DNA of 64,000 nt, taken from the NCBI RefSeq assembly GCF_014518425.1, contig NZ_JACVCU010000002.1:124001-188000 (forward strand), written 5' to 3'. Below, piece after piece: positions 18,433 to 27,646 of the stretch (within the stretch, counting starts at the first letter, position 1; each line of letters starts with the position of its first letter). The position numbers and the translations under genes were made by a program. Under the pieces are notes generated by a model. The model searched no databases. It was not told the origin of the DNA and saw nothing but the letters and a program-made list of their open reading frames with translations. Source of the DNA: Terrabacter sp. MAHUQ-38 (GTDB taxonomy: Bacteria; Actinomycetota; Actinomycetes; Actinomycetales; Dermatophilaceae).

Positions 18433-18762
18433 TCAGATCGTTGCGCGTGTCGCGTTGAGCGTGAGCGACATTTCATTGTGGAGCTGCCGCTTCTCGGTGA
18501 GCGGCGCCTCCGCGTAGCTTTCCGCCAACGTCAGAATGGCCCGGCCGACGTCGAGTATCGGAAACCTCACCGGCGGAGGAGGCAAGGGCATGAGCGCCGC
18601 GGCCGAGTGCGGCACCGCGACGGCACCAAGGGCGACGAGGACCATCACCGAGACGCGATGACGCAGCCGCGATGATGTCGCCTTCCTCGCGCCACTCATC
18701 CGGCTGCCTGCCGACATAGAGCTCGCACAACAAGTGCGCTGAGGTCGCGTCGTGATGTTCAT
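18433..18762 (-). CDS. Small exported hypothetical protein
   Basis: A 109-residue protein from ATG 18762, which has a good ribosome site (aggaggtgg). A basic region (RKATSSRLRHR) precedes a hydrophobic stretch (VSVMVLVALGAVAVPHSAAA), consistent with a late signal peptide or anchor. The short mature part ends in NEMSLTLNATRATI. Not recognised. Confidence 0.55.
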   Translation of the reverse strand: MNITTRPQRTCCASSMSAGSRMSGARKATSSRLRHRVSVMVLVALGAVAVPHSAAALMPLPPPPVRFPILDVGRAILTLAESYAEAPLTEKRQLHNEMSLTLNATRATI

Positions 18763-18969
18763 CGGAGTCCACCTCCTGTGTCGCGAGAACTTCCGATCAA
18801 CAGCCAATGTGAACCGCAGCTGGGTTGCCGTCTGTGCGCGCGACGACACAGCGATACAGCGGCCAGAGTCGGGCCGCTGCGCGGGGGCGGTGCGGCGCGC
18901 CGACCCGACCCGTGACGTACGCTCGTTGTGGATCGACGACCCGTCCGACGGACGACGAGAGGAGACGAC

Positions 18970-19290
18970 GTGAGCGCCCTGCGTCAGCACGTGTCCTCCG
19001 TCGCCGAGCCGGCCTTCGTGGCGAGCGTCGCGCTGACGGTCGTCGTCCTCCTCGGGTCACTGACGGCGTCGTTCACGGACGCGGGTGTCGTTCAGGTCCT
19101 CCTCACCACAGCCGCGGTCGGTGTCCTCACCGCGGTGCTGGCCTCCGCCGGCCGGCATGTCGTCCAGCCGCTACCGGTGCGCGCCAACCCCACCGGGGTG
19201 GCCGGCGCCGTCGCCTCGTCGTCGGCGTACTGGTGCGCTCTCGACGCGCCGAGCTGCCCGCACCGCCCTCGAGCTCCGGGTCGGCACTGA
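18970..19290 (+). CDS. DUF6412-like small membrane protein
   Basis: A 106-residue protein with two hydrophobic helices (FVASVALTVVVLLGSLTASF and VVQVLLTTAAVGVLTAVLAS) and a C-terminal tail with two cysteines. GTG 18970 has a gaggagacgac ribosome site. Placement directly before a YidC/Oxa1 gene matches the DUF6412 family of actinobacteria, which I recall from that context. It may assist membrane insertion; this is not shown. Confidence 0.65.
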   Translation: MSALRQHVSSVAEPAFVASVALTVVVLLGSLTASFTDAGVVQVLLTTAAVGVLTAVLASAGRHVVQPLPVRANPTGVAGAVASSSAYWCALDAPSCPHRPRAPGRH

Positions 19291-19373
19291 TCCCGTCCGC
19301 CGCCCACGCGGCGTCCGGGCCACTGCCCTGACCCATCCACGGCCCTGACCGGGCCCAGCCGAGGAGCTCATCC

Positions 19374-20201
19374 ATGCCTGATCTGCTGTCCCCTGTCGTC
19401 CATGCCCTCGCCGCGGTCCTCGCGGCCACCCACGACGTCGCCTGCGCCCTTGGCCTCAGCCCAGGGTCTGCCGGCGCCTGGCTGTTCGCCGTGCTACTGC
19501 TCGTCGTCGCCGTGCGCACCCTCCTGCTGCCGGTGGCGCTGCACAGCGTGCGCTCGTCACACGCCCGCGCTCACGCCGCGCCCCAGCTGCGTGAGCTGCG
19601 CCAAAGGTATGCCGGCACCCGCGACCTCGAGCAGCTGAGCGCGATGCGCGTCGAGCAGAAGGCCATCCATGCCGAGCACGGCGTCTCGGCGTGGAGTCTC
19701 GCGCCGGCCCTGCTGCAGCTGCCGCTCTTCTACGCGCTCTACCGCGTCGTCTCCGACCTCACCGCCGGACACTCGGTGGGCGCACTCGACGCCGGACTGG
19801 TCGCGTCGACATCGGCGGCATCCGTCGCGGGCCTGCACCTGACGAGCCACCTCGGCACGATCCTCCGGCAGAACATCGCGGCCGGCCTCCTCATGATGGC
19901 GGTCGCCGTCGCGGCAGGGCTGCTCAGCCTTCTCACCCAACGCTGGTTCGTGCAGCCGATGACCGATGTGAACGACCTGCCCGCGAGCATGGCGACCGCC
20001 CAGCGCCTCATGCCATGGCTCGGCGCGGCGGGCGTCCTCGCCGCGGCAGCCTTCGTCCCAGCCGGGCTCATCGTCTACTGGCTCTTCAACAACGCGTGGA
20101 CCTTCGCGCAACAGGGCCTCATCTGTCGCTTCGCCCCGACCCCCGGCTCAGCGGCAGCCGCTCGACGGGATGCGAGGCTGCTCGACGGCGCCAAGTCCTG
20201 A
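19374..20201 (+). CDS. yidC: YidC/Oxa1-family membrane protein insertase
   Basis: A 275-residue insertase paralogue. The core has LFAVLLLVVAVRTLLLPVAL, the cytoplasmic hairpin AAPQLRELRQRYAGTRDLEQ and TM segments SLAPALLQLPLFYALYRVVS and LIVYWLFNNAWTFAQQ, matching the 60KD_IMP fold. It lacks a long periplasmic domain, as in Gram-positives. Because it is not next to rpmH/rnpA, it is probably the second, specialised YidC paralogue rather than the housekeeping copy (inference). Confidence 0.85.
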   Translation: MPDLLSPVVHALAAVLAATHDVACALGLSPGSAGAWLFAVLLLVVAVRTLLLPVALHSVRSSHARAHAAPQLRELRQRYAGTRDLEQLSAMRVEQKAIHAEHGVSAWSLAPALLQLPLFYALYRVVSDLTAGHSVGALDAGLVASTSAASVAGLHLTSHLGTILRQNIAAGLLMMAVAVAAGLLSLLTQRWFVQPMTDVNDLPASMATAQRLMPWLGAAGVLAAAAFVPAGLIVYWLFNNAWTFAQQGLICRFAPTPGSAAAARRDARLLDGAKS

Positions 20202-20280
20202 ACCGCGGGCGACGCGGCATACAGGCCCGGCGTTGGGCGTCCGGCGTGGCAGTGGCCGCACGAGCCCACCCCGGCGGAAT

Positions 20281-20298
20281 TACGTAGTGAACTACGTA
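20281..20298. promoter_or_regulatory. 18-bp perfect palindrome, likely operator
   Basis: TACGTAGT-GA-ACTACGTA is an exact inverted repeat in the gap between yidC and the SGNH hydrolase, about 75 bp before the hydrolase start. It is much more AT-rich than its surroundings. The shape suits a dimeric repressor such as a TetR-family protein; no such gene is adjacent. Confidence 0.55.
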
Positions 20299-20371
20299 CC
20301 TTCCACGATGCAGCAACGCCCCCCGCCGACGACTCTGGAACCCAGGTTCGAGCAGCGACGAGGTGACGGTC

Positions 20372-21205
20372 ATGGATGACTACCAAGCACGACGTCAGGG
20401 TGACGGGTCCGCGCCGGCGCCGCAGCAGGGCGCCCGCGACTACATCCGATTCGTCGCCTTGGGGGACTCAGCCTCGTGTGGCGTGGGAGACCTGACGCCC
20501 GACGGGTGGCGCGGCTGGGCCCGAATCCTGGCCGACTCGATAGCGACCGATCACTATGTCTCCTTCTGCAAGCTCGCCGTTCCCGGCGCCACGGTGGCCG
20601 ACGTCCGGTGCCAGCAGCTCCCCCAGGCGCTTGACCACCGCCCGGTTCTGGCCTCCCTGGTGGTCGGGCTCAACGACGTCTTTCGTTCCACCTGGCACCC
20701 CGAGCAGATCCGCCGAGACCTGCTGCACTGCGCGGGTGAGCTGGCCCGTCAGGGCGCCCTTCTGATCACCGCCCGGTTCCACGACCACTCCCTCGTGCTG
20801 GGCCTGCCGCAGCTGCTGGCTCGCCCGGTGCGACGTCGGATCCAGGTCCTCAACGAGATCTACGACGAGGTGCACGAGAAGTACGGCGTGCTACAGGTCG
20901 ACCTGGCCGCCGACCCGGCCATCTACTCCCGTGCGTTCTGGGCCGTCGACCGGCAGCACCCCTCCGAGCTCGGGCATCGACGGCTGGCCCGGCTCGCCGG
21001 CGAACTGCTCGTTCAGGAGGGCCTCGAGTTCAACCTTCCCTCGTTGACCTGCACCGGCAACCCTCCAAACCTCAGAGACTCTGCGCGCACTCTGGTTGCC
21101 GACGTCGCCCCCTGGATCGCACGCCGGGTCCGCGACCTCGCCCCCTGGTTCTTCCGCGAAGCAGCACGCCGCACCCGAGGTTTGCTCCCAAGGCCAACCA
21201 TCTGA
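20372..21205 (+). CDS. SGNH/GDSL-family hydrolase
   Basis: A 277-residue esterase-type hydrolase. The catalytic-Ser block is FVALGDSASCGVGD near residue 27, where the usual GDS-x-S/T pattern is kept. The Gly block (FCKLAVPGATVADV), the Asn block (LVVGLNDVFR) and the C-terminal catalytic Asp/His pair (DRQHPSELGHRRLA) are present. It is likely cytoplasmic or surface-associated, acting on ester substrates. ATG 20372 has a gacgagg ribosome site; a GTG nine bases upstream is an alternative. Confidence 0.85.
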   Translation: MDDYQARRQGDGSAPAPQQGARDYIRFVALGDSASCGVGDLTPDGWRGWARILADSIATDHYVSFCKLAVPGATVADVRCQQLPQALDHRPVLASLVVGLNDVFRSTWHPEQIRRDLLHCAGELARQGALLITARFHDHSLVLGLPQLLARPVRRRIQVLNEIYDEVHEKYGVLQVDLAADPAIYSRAFWAVDRQHPSELGHRRLARLAGELLVQEGLEFNLPSLTCTGNPPNLRDSARTLVADVAPWIARRVRDLAPWFFREAARRTRGLLPRPTI

Positions 21206-21268
21206 AGCTTGAGCTGCTCACGTCTGAACGGCTCAGATCAGACACAGGAGTCGGTCGTCGAGGCGCCC

Positions 21269-21850
21269 ATGAACGCTTCAGGTCAGGGGCGCTACCAGCT
21301 CGTAGGGCGGTGCGAGGCGGTGACGGCGCCGATGGCAGCTCTGACCGGGATGCCGGAGTGGCTGACTGTCGCCGAACCAGAGACACACCAGGTCGTCTCC
21401 AGACACAGGGGCACTTCGGCCCTCCAACCGTGGTCGGTCCATTTCAAGGCTCCCGAGCCTGGCCAGATGGTCGAGGCTGAAGGGTGGCTCCAGGTCATGG
21501 CTCAGCACGAGTGGGCCTTACCCGTTCCCGACTCGCGGATGGACTGGCGCATCCGAGGCATACGGCTTCTCCGACATCGCATGGTGCCCGTCCCTGACGA
21601 GCAGACCGACGTCTTCACCTTCGGGCCCGTCGTCAAGGTCACCGAGCTCGAACGGTTGGACCCGGCAGCAGAGAGGCTCAGGGGTGCGCACCACCTGCTC
21701 GATCTCACACCGGCCCAGCGGACCCATCTTCGGCATCCGCTCGCCAAAGGCGCTGGGTGCGAGGCGCGTCCTCCCGCGGGCGCAAACCGCTGGCTGCAAA
21801 GCCGGCGCGGCAGATGGTGGCCACACCGGCGCGTGGGGCGCAGGATGTGA
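21269..21850 (+). CDS. Hypothetical protein coupled to the nitroreductase
   Basis: A 193-residue protein from ATG 21269, not recognised. The first 140 residues look like a real mixed alpha/beta protein (LTVAEPETHQVVSRHRG, WLQVMAQHEWALPVPD); the last 30 are Arg-rich and may be out of true frame. Its stop (ATGTGA) overlaps the GTG of the nitroreductase, which suggests translational coupling and supports the call. Confidence 0.5.
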   Translation: MNASGQGRYQLVGRCEAVTAPMAALTGMPEWLTVAEPETHQVVSRHRGTSALQPWSVHFKAPEPGQMVEAEGWLQVMAQHEWALPVPDSRMDWRIRGIRLLRHRMVPVPDEQTDVFTFGPVVKVTELERLDPAAERLRGAHHLLDLTPAQRTHLRHPLAKGAGCEARPPAGANRWLQSRRGRWWPHRRVGRRM

Positions 21851-22368
21851 TCGTGGAGACGTGGGACCCCTTGCGGGCGCGGCGAAACGTTCGGCAGTTC
21901 ACAGAGCAGCCAGTCCCTGACGAGGCCCTCGACCGAATCCTCGAGGCTGGGCGACGGGCCCCATCGGCGGGCAACTGGCAGCCGTGGGACTTCGTGGTCG
22001 TCACGGACCGGGCGCAGCTGGTCGAGCTGGCGAAGGTTTGGCAGGGTGCAAGGCACGTCGCCGGAGCGGCGGCCGCGATCGCGATCGTCGCGCCGGATCC
22101 GCAGGACGATCGGCAGTCGGCTCTCCTCCAGTACGACCTTGGCCAGGCCACGTATGCGATGACCATTGCCGCGGCCGACTTGGGGGTCGGCACGGGCCAC
22201 GCTGCAGCCACCGACCAGGACCAAGCCAGGGCCGTCCTGGGCTTTCCCGAAGGACGCTTCCTGGCCTACCTCCTGTCGGTCGGCTATCCGTCGGACAAGC
22301 CGTTGGCCGTCATCGAACGGCTGAACCGACGCCCCTTCGACGAGGTGGTGCACCGCGGAGGCTGGTGA
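21847..22368 (+). CDS. Nitroreductase-family protein
   Basis: A 173-residue FMN-dependent nitroreductase fold. The FMN-phosphate segment RARRNVRQFTEQPVPDEALD and the loop RRAPSAGNWQPWDFVVV are present, as is DLGVGTGHAAATD near residue 112. These reduce nitro compounds, quinones or flavins using NAD(P)H. It starts at GTG 21847, overlapping the upstream stop. No DosR-like site precedes it, unlike the genes after 42.6 kb. Confidence 0.88.
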   Translation: MIVETWDPLRARRNVRQFTEQPVPDEALDRILEAGRRAPSAGNWQPWDFVVVTDRAQLVELAKVWQGARHVAGAAAAIAIVAPDPQDDRQSALLQYDLGQATYAMTIAAADLGVGTGHAAATDQDQARAVLGFPEGRFLAYLLSVGYPSDKPLAVIERLNRRPFDEVVHRGGW

Positions 22369-22476
22369 CCGGCCTGACGCCGCGCCCGCACCGCCGGGTC
22401 GCAACGAGCTGCCACCGTGTCACTCCCCGCGCGGCCGGCGTAGCGCCGCCGCAGCCGGCAGGTCGTGGCGCCAGGA

Positions 22477-25400
22477 TCACCCGGCGAGGTGGCCCCACCT
22501 CTGGGAGAGCTCGCGCCACGGAGCGGCCTCGGCCACCCGGCCACCGTCGAGGACGACGACTCGGTCGGCTTGTGCCAGCGCGGCCGCCTTGCTGGTCGCA
22601 CCGATGACGGTCGACCCGCCGGAGCGCAGCGCAGTCCAGAGCTCGATCTCGGTGGCCGCATCGAGCGCCGAGGACACGTCATCGGCGAGTAGCAGGTCAG
22701 CCTCGCAGGCGAGCGCCCGGGCTAGCGCCAGCCGCTGCACCTGTCCCCCCGAGAGCCGGACCCCTCGGTGGCCGACGAGCGCGTCGGGGCCGCCGGCCTC
22801 GGCGACGTCCCGTTCCATGCGAGCCGTCGCCAGGGCTGACTCGACCTGTCGGTCGGCGTGGTCGAGGGCGATGTTGTCGATGAAGGTGCCGGACAGCACC
22901 CGCGGCACCTGGGCGATGTGGGACACGCGGCCGGGCCGCAGCTCGACCTCGGGTTCCGCGAGGGCGCGGCCGTTCCAGAGGATCTGGCCGGTGTAGGAGG
23001 TCAACCCTGCCAGCGAGGAGAGCAGGCTCGACTTGCCCGAGCCCACCTGGCCGAGCAGGAGCACCAGCTCACCCGCCTCCACGATGAGGTCGACGTCCTG
23101 CACGCCGATGGTGCCGTCGTCGTGGACTGCGGTCAGACCTCGCAGGCTGAGCGTCCGCAACGGCTCACGCGGCCCCGGCTGCGGCTCGTCCGCCGTGCCG
23201 TGCACCAGGTCGGTGCCCGGCGGCAGGTCCATCAGGTCGCCACCACCGGCGAGCTCGCTCCTGGCGTTCATCCACGACCGCACGCCGGGCGCCTCGGTCA
23301 CGACCGAGCCGGCGACCCGGCCGAACCAGTCGAAGCCGCTGACGGCGTTGGCGACGAGCAGAGTGATGGCGAGGGTCCACGTGCCGTGGAGGAAGCCCGC
23401 CCAGGCGGCGACGACACCGCCCTGGACCATGACGATCGGCACGCCGTCGAGCAGTGCCTGGACCCGGTGCTCGCGGACCGCCGCGTCGACCCGGCCGCCG
23501 TCGACCTGGCGCAGGTGCTTGTGCACCTGCGGGGTGGCAGCGGCGAGCTTGACCGTGCGGATCGACTCAAGGGCGGAGACCAGCGATCGCCCGAAGTTGG
23601 CCCGCGCCGTCGAGGCGGCCGCTGCAGAACGTCCGGCCACCGGTCGGCCGAGAGTCGAGGCCAGCGCCGAGGTGACCATCACCACGAGCAGGACCGCGCC
23701 GGCCAGCCACGTGCCGGCGATCATTGCCGTCATCGAGGCGACGACGAGGCCGTTGACGAAGTCGACCCAGCGGTCGGCGTAACGCGCCAGGCGGTCGGCA
23801 TCCATCGTGCGAGCGACCACCTCGCCGGGAGGAGTGCGCACGAGCCGGCGCTGCGCGGTCTGGCCGGCGAGCACCGTGGCGCGCACCCGGAGCCGAACCT
23901 CGATCCACCAGTGGGGGTAGGTCCGGAATGCCTGCGACAGGACGAGCGGGCCGACGACGAGCGAGGCGACCAGGGCCGCGGTGAGCCAGCCGGGGTTGTG
24001 CCCGGCCTGCAGCTCGGTGACGACGAGCCCCCAGGTCCAGCCAGTGACGGCCCCGAACGCGCCGGTCAGCGATGCGGCGAGGAAGAGGGAGGCGCCCAGC
24101 AGACCCCACTGCGGCTGGATGCGCATGGCGTGCAGCACCTGCCGGGCCAGGCTCGGGGTCGGAGCCAACGCCGGGGGAGGCGGCGGGGTGGTGCTGCGAC
24201 GCACCGAGCCGATCGCTGTGTCCTGGTGGGCGTGCTCCTCCAGGGCCACCTCGTGGGCGGCCGCCTCGAGCAGGCGGCGGAACGGCCCGTCGTCGGCGGC
24301 CAGCCCGCCGCGCGGACCCTGCTGGACGACGCGACCCGAATCGAGGACGGCCACCTGTTCGGCCCGCTCGGTCGTCGAGAGCCGGTGGGCGACGAGGATG
24401 CCCGTGCGCCCCGAGATCAGCCGGTCCGCAGCCCGGACCACCCGTGCTTCGGTGACAGGGTCCATCCGGGCCGTCGCCTCGTCGAGCACGACGACGCGCA
24501 CGTCACGCACGAGCAGTCGGGCGAACGCCACGAGCTGCTCCTCGCCCGCCGACAGGGTCGTGCCGCCCGGGCCGAGCATGGTGTCCAGACCGTCGGGCAG
24601 CCCGGCCACCCAGTCAGTGAGGCCCAGCTCGGCGACCGCGGCCGCGACCTGGGCCCGGGACACGTCACCGAAGAGCGTCAGGTTCTCCGCGAGGGTGCCG
24701 GCGAGCACCTCGGTGCGCTGGGTGACGACGCCGACCGCGGCCCGTAGCTGCTGCAGGTCCAGGTCGCGGACGTCGACCCCGCCCAGCATCACGGTGCCGC
24801 GGGGCGGCTCGACGGCCCGCGACAGGAGCGAGGCGAGCGTGGACTTGCCGGATCCGGTGCGCCCGACGAGCGCGCAGGTATGCCCCGCCGGGACGATCAG
24901 GTTGACGTCCCGCAGCGCGAAGGTGCCGGTGCCGTAGCTGAACTCGAGGCCGCGGTATGCGACGTCGAGCGGCCCGTCAGGCAGTGGCAACCCGCCGGTC
25001 GGCTCCGCCGGAGAGGCGAGCATGGCCCTCAGGCGCAGGACCGCGCCGAAGCCCTCCTGCAGGTCGGGCAGGTGACGCGCCAGCATGTCGACGCCGCCGA
25101 CGAACATCGTCGTGACGAGAAAGAGAGTGACCAGCCGGGCGGTCGACAGGTCGCCGGCGAGCACGACGCCGGTGCCGACCACTGCGACGGCGGCCAGCGC
25201 GCCGTGGAGCAGCCCGCCACTGCGCCGGGTGATCCGGACCTCGACCTCGAGCACCTTGTCCAGTGCCGCGTGGACGCGGGCGGCCATCTGGGCGTTGCGG
25301 CGCAGCACATGCGCCTGGCCCAGTGCGGTGCGCAGGTCGTCGCGGGCGGCGACGCCCTCCTCGGTGGAGGCTGCATGGTCGGTCCACGCCGCTTCCTCGA

Positions 25401-26004
25401 CGACCTTGCGTTCGGCGACCTGCGGCAGCAGCCGGCGAACGACCCAGTAGGTCGCGAATCCTGTCAGGGGGAAGAGGAAGGCGGCGGGCCACCAGGCGAG
25501 GCTCGCGACCACCCACAGCGGCCCGGAGGCGAGGAAGGTGCGCACGGCCTGCCACACGCCCCAGCGCATCAGCTGGCCGACCTCCCAGGTGTCGTCGTCG
25601 ATGCGGTCGAGCACCTCACCGACGGCCTGCTCGGACAGCTCGGAGAGTGGCTGGGCCATTGCGGCGTCGAGCAGGTCGGCGCGCAGCTTCCCCTCGGCAC
25701 GGTCGCACACGCTCGCCCATATCGTCTTGGCGACCGTGTCGATGACCGCCCCGCCCACGACGCACAGCGCGAGCAGGACGACCAGAGTCGAGGTGGCGTG
25801 CTCGGCGAGCCGGCCGGCAACCATCGACCCGAGTGATGCCGCGACGGCACCCAGAAGGGACATCGTGAAGCACACGACCGTGAGCGGGCGACGGACCCGG
25901 CGCCAGTCGACCGGGGCGCGATCCACCGGCATCCCCGCACCCGGAAGGGCCCCGCCCTGGCTCGTGCCCGCTGCCTCGTCGTACCCCAGCTTGGTGATCG
26001 TCAC
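22477..26004 (-). CDS. Fused ABC exporter with two TMD-NBD halves
   Basis: An 1175-residue type IV (exporter-fold) ABC protein. Half 1 has TM helices near residues 35-320, then Walker A GRTGSGKST, signature LSAGEEQLVAFARLL and Walker B VVVLDEATARMD with the catalytic Glu. Half 2 has TM helices near 650-930, then Walker A GQVGSGKSS, signature LSGGQVQRLALARAL and Walker B LLLADDVSSALD, where the catalytic Glu is replaced by Asp. The NBDs are therefore asymmetric, as in heterodimeric multidrug-type exporters. The substrate is unknown. It starts at GTG 26004 with no operon partners. Confidence 0.92.
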   Translation of the reverse strand: MTITKLGYDEAAGTSQGGALPGAGMPVDRAPVDWRRVRRPLTVVCFTMSLLGAVAASLGSMVAGRLAEHATSTLVVLLALCVVGGAVIDTVAKTIWASVCDRAEGKLRADLLDAAMAQPLSELSEQAVGEVLDRIDDDTWEVGQLMRWGVWQAVRTFLASGPLWVVASLAWWPAAFLFPLTGFATYWVVRRLLPQVAERKVVEEAAWTDHAASTEEGVAARDDLRTALGQAHVLRRNAQMAARVHAALDKVLEVEVRITRRSGGLLHGALAAVAVVGTGVVLAGDLSTARLVTLFLVTTMFVGGVDMLARHLPDLQEGFGAVLRLRAMLASPAEPTGGLPLPDGPLDVAYRGLEFSYGTGTFALRDVNLIVPAGHTCALVGRTGSGKSTLASLLSRAVEPPRGTVMLGGVDVRDLDLQQLRAAVGVVTQRTEVLAGTLAENLTLFGDVSRAQVAAAVAELGLTDWVAGLPDGLDTMLGPGGTTLSAGEEQLVAFARLLVRDVRVVVLDEATARMDPVTEARVVRAADRLISGRTGILVAHRLSTTERAEQVAVLDSGRVVQQGPRGGLAADDGPFRRLLEAAAHEVALEEHAHQDTAIGSVRRSTTPPPPPALAPTPSLARQVLHAMRIQPQWGLLGASLFLAASLTGAFGAVTGWTWGLVVTELQAGHNPGWLTAALVASLVVGPLVLSQAFRTYPHWWIEVRLRVRATVLAGQTAQRRLVRTPPGEVVARTMDADRLARYADRWVDFVNGLVVASMTAMIAGTWLAGAVLLVVMVTSALASTLGRPVAGRSAAAASTARANFGRSLVSALESIRTVKLAAATPQVHKHLRQVDGGRVDAAVREHRVQALLDGVPIVMVQGGVVAAWAGFLHGTWTLAITLLVANAVSGFDWFGRVAGSVVTEAPGVRSWMNARSELAGGGDLMDLPPGTDLVHGTADEPQPGPREPLRTLSLRGLTAVHDDGTIGVQDVDLIVEAGELVLLLGQVGSGKSSLLSSLAGLTSYTGQILWNGRALAEPEVELRPGRVSHIAQVPRVLSGTFIDNIALDHADRQVESALATARMERDVAEAGGPDALVGHRGVRLSGGQVQRLALARALACEADLLLADDVSSALDAATEIELWTALRSGGSTVIGATSKAAALAQADRVVVLDGGRVAEAAPWRELSQRWGHLAG

Positions 26005-26217
26005 AGTGATCGAACGCTACCCACCACCACCGACAGCGCGCCTCCCGTTTTCCGTCGCAGATCAGAGGCCTGAAATAGATGACTCGGCCGACCCGCGCGG
26101 GCTGTCGGCGGCACGAAGATCGCCATCCCGACACTGACCGGCCCGAGCCGTCAGGCGCCCATCGCCGGCCTGACCTTCTCCCGACGGCAGCACCCTTCGG
26201 ACTCATCGGCCCCGACC

Positions 26218-26590
26218 GTGGCGCACTCGTCGCGGTCCGCGGGACTGGACCACCCGGACACAGTCGTCTACGTCGGCATCTTGCACGTGCTCCCCACTCT
26301 GGACACCTGCGCCGTCCTCCAGGGCGTGAGACCGAAGGTCGCCTGGCACCTGTACCTCATGGCACAACCCTCTGTCATGCCCGAGAAGATGATCGCTGCC
26401 GTCGCCCCTGAGTTCTTCGGATCCTTCCTCGATGCCTGGGATCCCACCAGAACGACGTTCACCATCCAGGAGCGCGACTACAAGGTCACCAGCTCCGTCC
26501 CGCCTCGACCGTGGCCGACTACCGCGCAACCGCCGGGATCGACCTCGACATGGACCTCGCCGACCGGGACGCAGATGATCCCCTCGACTC
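26218..26590 (+). pseudogene. Alpha/beta-hydrolase relic (haloacetate-dehalogenase-like)
   Basis: Reads LDHPDTVVYVGILHVLPTLD, then VAWHLYLMAQPSVMPEKMIA and PEFFGSFLDAWD, the cap-domain pattern of haloacetate dehalogenase-like hydrolases. The frame then shifts near 26500 into ADYRATAGIDLDMDLADRDA, the continuation of the same family. There is no N-terminal half with the nucleophile elbow and no C-terminal His, so it is non-functional. It is fused to a piece of IS481 transposase. Confidence 0.65.
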
Positions 26591-26618
26591 ATCGAAGGAC
26601 CCCAGGTCAGCCCCCGAT

Positions 26619-26708
26619 ACCGCACTCACCCCCCGCCATCGACTCAAGGTCGCCCGACTCGTCATCGACGGCGGTCGGCCGATCAGCGAGGTCACCGCCC
26701 GCTTCCAG
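26619..26708 (+). pseudogene. IS481-family transposase N-terminal fragment
   Basis: ALTPRHRLKVARLVIDGG followed by RPISEVTARFQ is the helix-turn-helix start of IS481-type transposases. It is in frame with the hydrolase fragment before it, so an element inserted into or recombined with that gene. No rve catalytic domain remains. Confidence 0.65.
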
Positions 26709-26835
26709 TTGTTCCGGGCAGGCAGCGGCGCAGCTGTGGCTCGCAGCCGAGCAGGTGCAGCCGGTCCGATGACGACTTGACCGCTCGTTGGCCCGGGTCT
26801 TGCGACTGCGGGTTGTTAACGCTCACAATCAGCGG

Positions 26836-27093
26836 ATGGATGACCGGCACGAGGCGGAAGCGTTACGAGCAGTCCAGCAACGGCTGAACGACGAGTTCTC
26901 GCTCCTGGGCGACGAGGTCGTCGAGGCGGCGATCCGGCTGGCCCATTCGCAGCTAGGCGGCCCCATCCGGGACTTCGTGCCCGTGTTGGTCGAGCGCATC
27001 GCTCGGGAGCGCCTTACTGAGCTGAGGGACCAGCCCTCGCCTGCGACCCCGGCGCCAGCCGCGCCGGCCCGCCAGTCGGTCCAACTGGTCTAG
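26836..27093 (+). CDS. Three-helix-bundle dimerisation domain protein
   Basis: An 85-residue protein. The pattern LNDEFSLLGDEVVEAAIRLA followed by GGPIRDFVPVLVERIARERL matches the short actinobacterial three-helix-bundle dimerisation proteins, ending in a Pro/Ala-rich tail. The role is unknown; such proteins often sit near stress genes. ATG 26836 is at the start of the similarity. Confidence 0.7.
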   Translation: MDDRHEAEALRAVQQRLNDEFSLLGDEVVEAAIRLAHSQLGGPIRDFVPVLVERIARERLTELRDQPSPATPAPAAPARQSVQLV

Positions 27094-27279
27094 CACGCCC
27101 CTGGGCACCGGCCGACCGTGACCGGGTGGGTCGAGCGCCCTCTTGTCTGCAGAGGTCGCGTCCGCGGCCTTGGCGAGGAAGTTCATGACGCTGCTGAACC
27201 AGGCGGCTTTCCGACGACGTCTTCATGGGTCACCATCACACTCCGGATGGGCCGAACATCCTGTCGAGGAACGTCCGCC

Positions 27280-27537
27280 ATGGCCACGCGAAAGATCATG
27301 TAGGCCGTCGCGCCCGGCACCATGCTGGCGCTGATGCCCGTCACCGGCGCGTCGGCACACGTTCACCTCATCACTCCGCTTCGGTGCACCGCGGCACCGG
27401 ACAACGCCGGTGGCAACCAGACGAACACCACCCCGGCTTCCGCTGCCAACGGCGGTCCGATCAGCGGAGTGATCCCGATCAGCATGGGCGGTGCTGTACA
27501 ACCACGCGAGCCGGAACACTTCGGCGTGTGCCGCTGA
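27280..27537 (+). pseudogene. Secreted small protein with an in-frame TAG
   Basis: From ATG 27280 (ribosome site gagga) the frame reads MATRKIM, then TAG at 27301-27303, then AVAPGTMLALMPVTGASAHV and HLITPLRCTAAPDNAGGNQ. The two parts together make one normal signal peptide followed by a mature secreted chain. The stop falls inside the signal peptide, so the gene is probably dead, unless initiation occurs at the ATG at 27322. Not recognised. Confidence 0.6.
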
Positions 27538-27646
27538 GTCCACTGCTCGAGTCTTCACTGCGGCTCACAAGTGCCTCGGCGGCCCTGCGCCGAAGGTAGG
27601 CCAAGAGCGTGGCCGGGGACACGGCAAGTCGCAAGTTCCGGAGCAG

